Source: Pipra filicauda (taxonomy: Eukaryota > Chordata > Aves > Passeriformes > Pipridae). From it: 64,000 nucleotides of DNA. The first letter of the stretch is position 1. Each line of letters starts with the position of its first letter. The stretch spans positions 5,032,001-5,096,000 of the forward strand of contig NW_024103874.1 in assembly GCF_003945595.2 (NCBI RefSeq), given 5' to 3'. A program made the position numbers and the translations under genes. The notes under the pieces are model-generated. The model worked only from the letters and a program-made list of their open reading frames with translations, did not search any database and was not told the DNA's origin. Shown one piece after another: positions 59,209-64,000 of the stretch.

Positions 59209-61032
59209 CATCATTTGTTAAACTTCATGTCCTGACCTCCTCCCTCGCTCAGCAAACACCGGCTTGCTAGCCCAGAACAAATTCCCCATCCTCATCTCTT
59301 TGGTTCACGTGCTCTGCACGATCGGCAGACAAGGAAGCCTCTGATTTCTGAGCGGGCAGTGGGGAGGCTCTTCCACCTTTTTTTACTCATCTAGTACCTC
59401 TATTAAGCAGAGAAGTGATCAGAACGGGTGGTAGCAGGGTAGAGGGAGAATGAGCCGTGCAGCTTTTGATTAGTTTCGTGCGACGCATTTCCCGTGGTAC
59501 CTAGAGTTTCCTGAGCAGCATCCGCAAAGTGACTCTCTGCACGGTTTGCTCTTACTGGAAATGAGGGGAGAGTAAAAATTAGACCTGGAAGCAAATGCCA
59601 GACAGGAAACTTTTGATTACTGACTCTAGGTTTAAAAGACAGGTGTTTTGAGGGCCGGGTTCATGACAGGATTGTTCTCTTTGAGTGCTAAGTGAAAAGA
59701 AAAACTTTAAAAATCAAGAGGGTTTCTGAAATTTGTCTCACTGTGGTCAGTAAATTTCATTATTAGAACTGATGCATTCTGCATTGAGTTGGTGGCGTCA
59801 TTTTATCTACAATTAACTACAGGAAGATTTTTTTTATCTGCATTGGAAACAAAAAAATACTCTCCTCTTCCTCTAGACAAATAAAAACCCCATAAGTTTT
59901 TTTTAATTGTCTAAGCAATGGAAAGCCAAAACTTTAACTTGTTTTGTCAAACAGTATCAAAAAAGCTCAAATTTCTTCTTTTTTTTTTTTTCCCCAAAAA
60001 ATCCCCACTCTCAAAGAAAGCTAGTTAATCTGTGAATTATTTGCACTTCTCATACAGGAAATAGAGTTAAATTAAGCCTGGCATTTAAAAAAATAAAAAT
60101 AGATTTAAACGGGGTGTGGTGCAGTCCCTTATGGGAAGGGAGTTGAACATCTGTGTTCACACATCTGGTTTTCATGGTGCTTTTTAGACAGGCCCTACCA
60201 CTTCTGGGGAGTTACTGACTTTGACAAGGCACCACCACAGCTCCATCCCAAATCACTGCTCAGGCACTGCCCTGCCAGGAGATCACCACCACGACCAGGG
60301 TCCTCCATGCCATGGAGCAGCCCTCTACCTGTGGAAGGGGAATGATGTGGCCCCCATCACCCCACCAGGCCACCAACCACCAGCAGGCAGCACTTGCCAA
60401 ATTCATGGGCAGACTGAAAAGGCCGAAGGGCATCAAACCCCAATTTCGTGTTGCACTTGAAGTCGGCAGTCGGAGGAGCGCGTGGGCACAGCATCCCATG
60501 TGAGCTCAGCCGACACCACCCTGGGCATCCTGGGGACTCCTCAGGTGCCCACAACGGCACCCTGCATCCCCAGGTAGCCCCAGGGACTGGTGGTGCTACT
60601 GGGGCTGTTCTGGAGCTGGCGTGGGAGTGGGACATTCAGCATGCAGAGCCTCAGGGAGACGTGTGGGTTACTCTCCTCTTAGCCTCTCCAGAAAGATGCA
60701 GTTCCTTCCGCGCAAATAATCCGCTCCCCTAAAGGCAACTGATTATTTCCAGATTACTGTCAGTCCCAGCATGAGTCTCTGACACCAGTTTAATTGGTTA
60801 GAAGGGCAAATGCCAGCCCAGGCTAATGTGGCCCCTTGGGCTCCTGTGATTGGCCCTGGTTTCCACGGGCAGTAGAGGTTAGGGACACCTCGGACACCCT
60901 AGGCTGGATGAGCAGGGGCCCACTGAGTCAACCAAAGGCATCCTCCAGTGCATACAAAAGCCTTAATCACACCCCTGGACAGAGATATTAATGTGTGTAT
61001 CTCAGACAGACATAAACATACACTGATAGAGA

Positions 61033-61056
61033 GATATACACACAGATATACACACA
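61033..61056. repeat. 12-bp tandem repeat, two perfect copies
   Basis: GATATACACACA occurs twice in tandem and is followed by CG. Intronic, of microsatellite type. Confidence 0.85.
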
Positions 61057-63102
61057 CGTTACAAGGTGGCCCAGTCCAGCATCCACTCAATCCATGGCCA
61101 AGGTCCTGCTGAGTTCATTGGGGTCAAGGACAAACCACAGCTGAGAACAACCTTCCAAAGAGGTTCTTCTCATTACCTACAGCACTGAACTCATGCTGGA
61201 CAAAGTAATCTGAGTTTTAGCTTCCCAGTTCCCTGGAATCCTTCTGTTTCTTTTTCTCTGATATTAATGTATTATTACGATCATTTGGCTCATTAATTTT
61301 TAGCTTTTCATCTCATTGTATTTTGGAAAATACAAGAGGAATAAATGTGGTCATGGATGCCTTCAGATGTTTATCAAACCATCTGTTAAAGAGCATCTGA
61401 AGCCCACATTTTGTACAGGAGCCTCCACAGCCCTGGCTAACCATGTGTCTTTTTGATATTATAATCAAAGCAAAATAAACAGAAATGAGATGCCACAGCT
61501 AATTTCACCCCTAATTAACAGAAGAGTAATCACACCCCATTACCAGTCTGTTCTGCTGCCTTTCTGCAGCAGAAGGGGTGAGGAAAGCATCACCACAGAG
61601 CAGCCCCACCTCCCTGGGGATATGAGGCAGAGAGGATTCGATTTGGACCCTGCATGACAGCAGTGGTCTCGGAGGTGTGATGGGTTCTCAGTGCCCTGGC
61701 AGCACAGCCAGCCTGAGGAGGGGCAGGGGGCAACTGCTCAGCCAGGGCAGATGGCAGGGTGGACACAGCACCCAAAGCAACAGGTAACAGGAGGCCCTGA
61801 AAGCTTTACTTTTTTTAAAAGGGGAGGAAAATAAAAGCAGGGGAAGAGGTATGTAGCACGTAGAAAAAGGCCAGCCTCTTTTCTGCTCCTCACAGCCTGA
61901 GTTCCACGTCTGGGGGAGGTGAGCTCCTGGCCCCCAAGCAGGTCAGCAAGGAGCTTTCCCAGCTCTTGGTCTCAGATGGATTCAGACAGGCTTGTGGTGG
62001 AAAACAAAACAGAAACGACAGAGAAAGGACGTAACCTGTCTCTCAGATCAGCTGTCCCATTTTATGACCAAAGCAAAAGCCACCTGAGGTGACCTTGAGC
62101 CCCTGCAACACTAACCCCATTACCTCCTCACATCCTCCCACCCTCGGCAGCAGCTCTCTGAGTGCTGCCTGGGCAGAAATCAGCACGGCCACAGCAGCAC
62201 TGGGGTCAGAGGGCAGCATCACCACTGTGAACAAGCATGACTCTGACAGCCACCCTGTGAGCTGACAGAATGCTTGGGATGCTCCTTGACCTCACAAGGC
62301 AATGTTTTTCCTGCACAGCACATTCCCAAAAGCTGTGCCAGCATCCCTTCTCTAAATCTCTAAACTTAAAATACATTAAGATGCAAAATAGTGAGAAAAC
62401 TCTTTCTGTTTCGTTTGCTGTAAGGACTTTGTGGTGTATCAATCATGGAAAGAGGGATATAGGAAATCAGCCACTCTCTATACATCACTACACCTGCTAT
62501 CTCCAGGTGTTAGACTGTTTCCTTACAGCAATGGAAATGGAGAGTGGCAAATCCTTTACCAGCTGAAGCAATAAAAGCTTCTGCTATGAGAGACAATTCA
62601 TCCCCAGGAGCTTCCTGAGTGAAGCATCATCAGCGACTGGGTGATTAACTATTGGGTGGGCAGAGAAACAGGATGAGTTCTCTTTTCTAAGGGCAGGATG
62701 ATACACTGAGCATCACCAGGAGGCTGCTGGAAATTAAAGTGGGTGGAAGATCTGGGATGTGAATGCAAAAGATCGAGAAAATTTTTTTGGGGAAAATAGG
62801 TAATTTGGTCCTCCCTTAACGCAAAATTCCTTCCTGAGGGCTGAGACATTATCAGGCAGAAAGAGGACAGTGGGAGCAGGTAGAATTGATATTGTCCTAA
62901 CAAAACAGAAGGAAAGAGCTTTGGTGCTGCCATGGCAGCTGAACTAAACAATACGGAACATACTCTAACGTTATTTACACAGCAGCTGCAGACCCTCAGC
63001 TTAACCCTCCTGGGTCTGGGTTTAGTAACAAAACCCATCGGTGTCACAAGAGACAGATGCACCACAGCAGCAGGAAACAGCCTTTAGAAATGACTCTGAT
63101 GA

Positions 63103-63122
63103 AGGACCTATATATAGGTCCT
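63103..63122. repeat. 20-bp perfect palindrome
   Basis: AGGACCTATATATAGGTCCT equals its own reverse complement. It is followed at once by ATATAG. Intronic to KCNQ2; no function is assigned. Confidence 0.95.
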
Positions 63123-64000
63123 ATATAGTAAAAAATACTCTGGAAAAGGATAGGGGAGGACTATTTTTACCTCTTTCTGTGACATAAGATTGAGAAGGCA
63201 ATGTAGAAAATGAAGAGGGAGAAACCTGCAACCTCTACGAAGAAATATTGTATACAACCTAATGTTTTAACTGGTGAATATGAACCCTGTAAGACAGGAC
63301 TGAGATTCAAAAATAAGAAATAAAACTAGTGCCTGAGAAATAAGACTAATACCTATGATTACAGAGCTGCTGGTTGATGTGACCCTGTGAGGGACTGCTG
63401 GACCTCAGATCTCCTCTTCTATGGATCTGATAGAGCTGAACAGAGATTTTGTCTCATTGTCACATTGTGAGAAATGTGGATTTACCCTTTAATGCATCCA
63501 AAGTATATCACTGGCTGAGACAGAACAGTGGAGCAGCCAGACCCTGGGATGAAATGCTGACCCTCCTGATGCCACAGGCAGGTAGGCAAGATTTCAGCCT
63601 TGGTCTGCTCCCAGAGAGCCCTTCCCATGTAATGTTCCCTGCTTTAATAATGATGGATGGAGGCTGCCTTTGCTCAAGCTACACTTGAGACCCCAAATAG
63701 GAAAAAAAAAAATCTGGATAGTTGAAACATGATCTTGGAGATTTGGGTTATTTGGCAGGAAAGTGGATGGAATGCTACAGAGGTTCTGCTTGCAAAGAAA
63801 AGCTCAAATGAAAGACAGAAAAAAAAGAGGGAGGGGAGAGGGGGAAGGAAGGAGGAAAGATTAAATTTCATACTTTAGTCAGCACCATATCTACCCAGAT
63901 ATCTTTGGTTGGCTTTTATGCCACAGAAAAATTAGTTTCTGGCCTCTTATAAGCTAAAAGGCATGGCTGAGAGGTACATCTGCAGAATGCCAGGCTCTAG

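Noticed and set aside
59403..59594. Possible upstream KCNQ2 exon in the large intron
   Set aside because: The minus translation shows no match to the helix A, pore or proximal C-terminal segments of KCNQ2.

Overview
This window looks like avian (at least sauropsid) nuclear DNA. Three things point there. All recognisable interspersed repeats are CR1-type LINE tails, two of them ending in ATTCTATG-like terminal repeats. No mammalian SINE or L1 sequence was seen. The one clear gene has a vertebrate exon-intron structure. Repeat content is low, as in birds. I cannot name the species.

The only protein-coding gene I can support is the 3' half of a neuronal voltage-gated potassium channel gene, KCNQ2 (Kv7.2), on the minus strand. 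Reading minus, the exons are 52328-52105, 51269-51161, 50632-50501, 47619-47512 (a frame-neutral extra exon, probably alternative), 42329-42206 and 41463-40765 (terminal coding exon with the stop). All junction phases fit. The five core exons encode about 428 residues of the cytoplasmic C-terminus: linker, calmodulin-binding helix B, assembly helices C and D, and the distal tail with the ankyrin-G-type motif. The first half of the protein (membrane segments, pore, helix A) was not found; it probably lies beyond position 64000, upstream of the gene's 11.7 kb or longer intron.

Region by region: 1 to about 31 kb is non-coding with scattered CR1 remnants, A-rich tracts and several AT-rich stretches that resemble conserved regulatory DNA. 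About 31-40.7 kb is downstream of the KCNQ2 stop and may hold a long 3'UTR as well as intergenic DNA. 40.7-52.3 kb holds the KCNQ2 exons. 52.3-64 kb is upstream intron. I saw no second gene; in mammals CHRNA4 lies on this side of KCNQ2, but none of its exons was recognised here.

The most interesting local biology is in KCNQ2 splicing. The exon ending at 50501 uses a GC rather than GT donor. It lies directly before the 108-bp extra exon, and the interrupted codon is rebuilt as arginine whether that exon is used (AG+G) or skipped (AG+A). A pyrimidine-rich tract lies upstream of the extra exon. This looks like a regulated splice choice that changes the link between assembly helices C and D.
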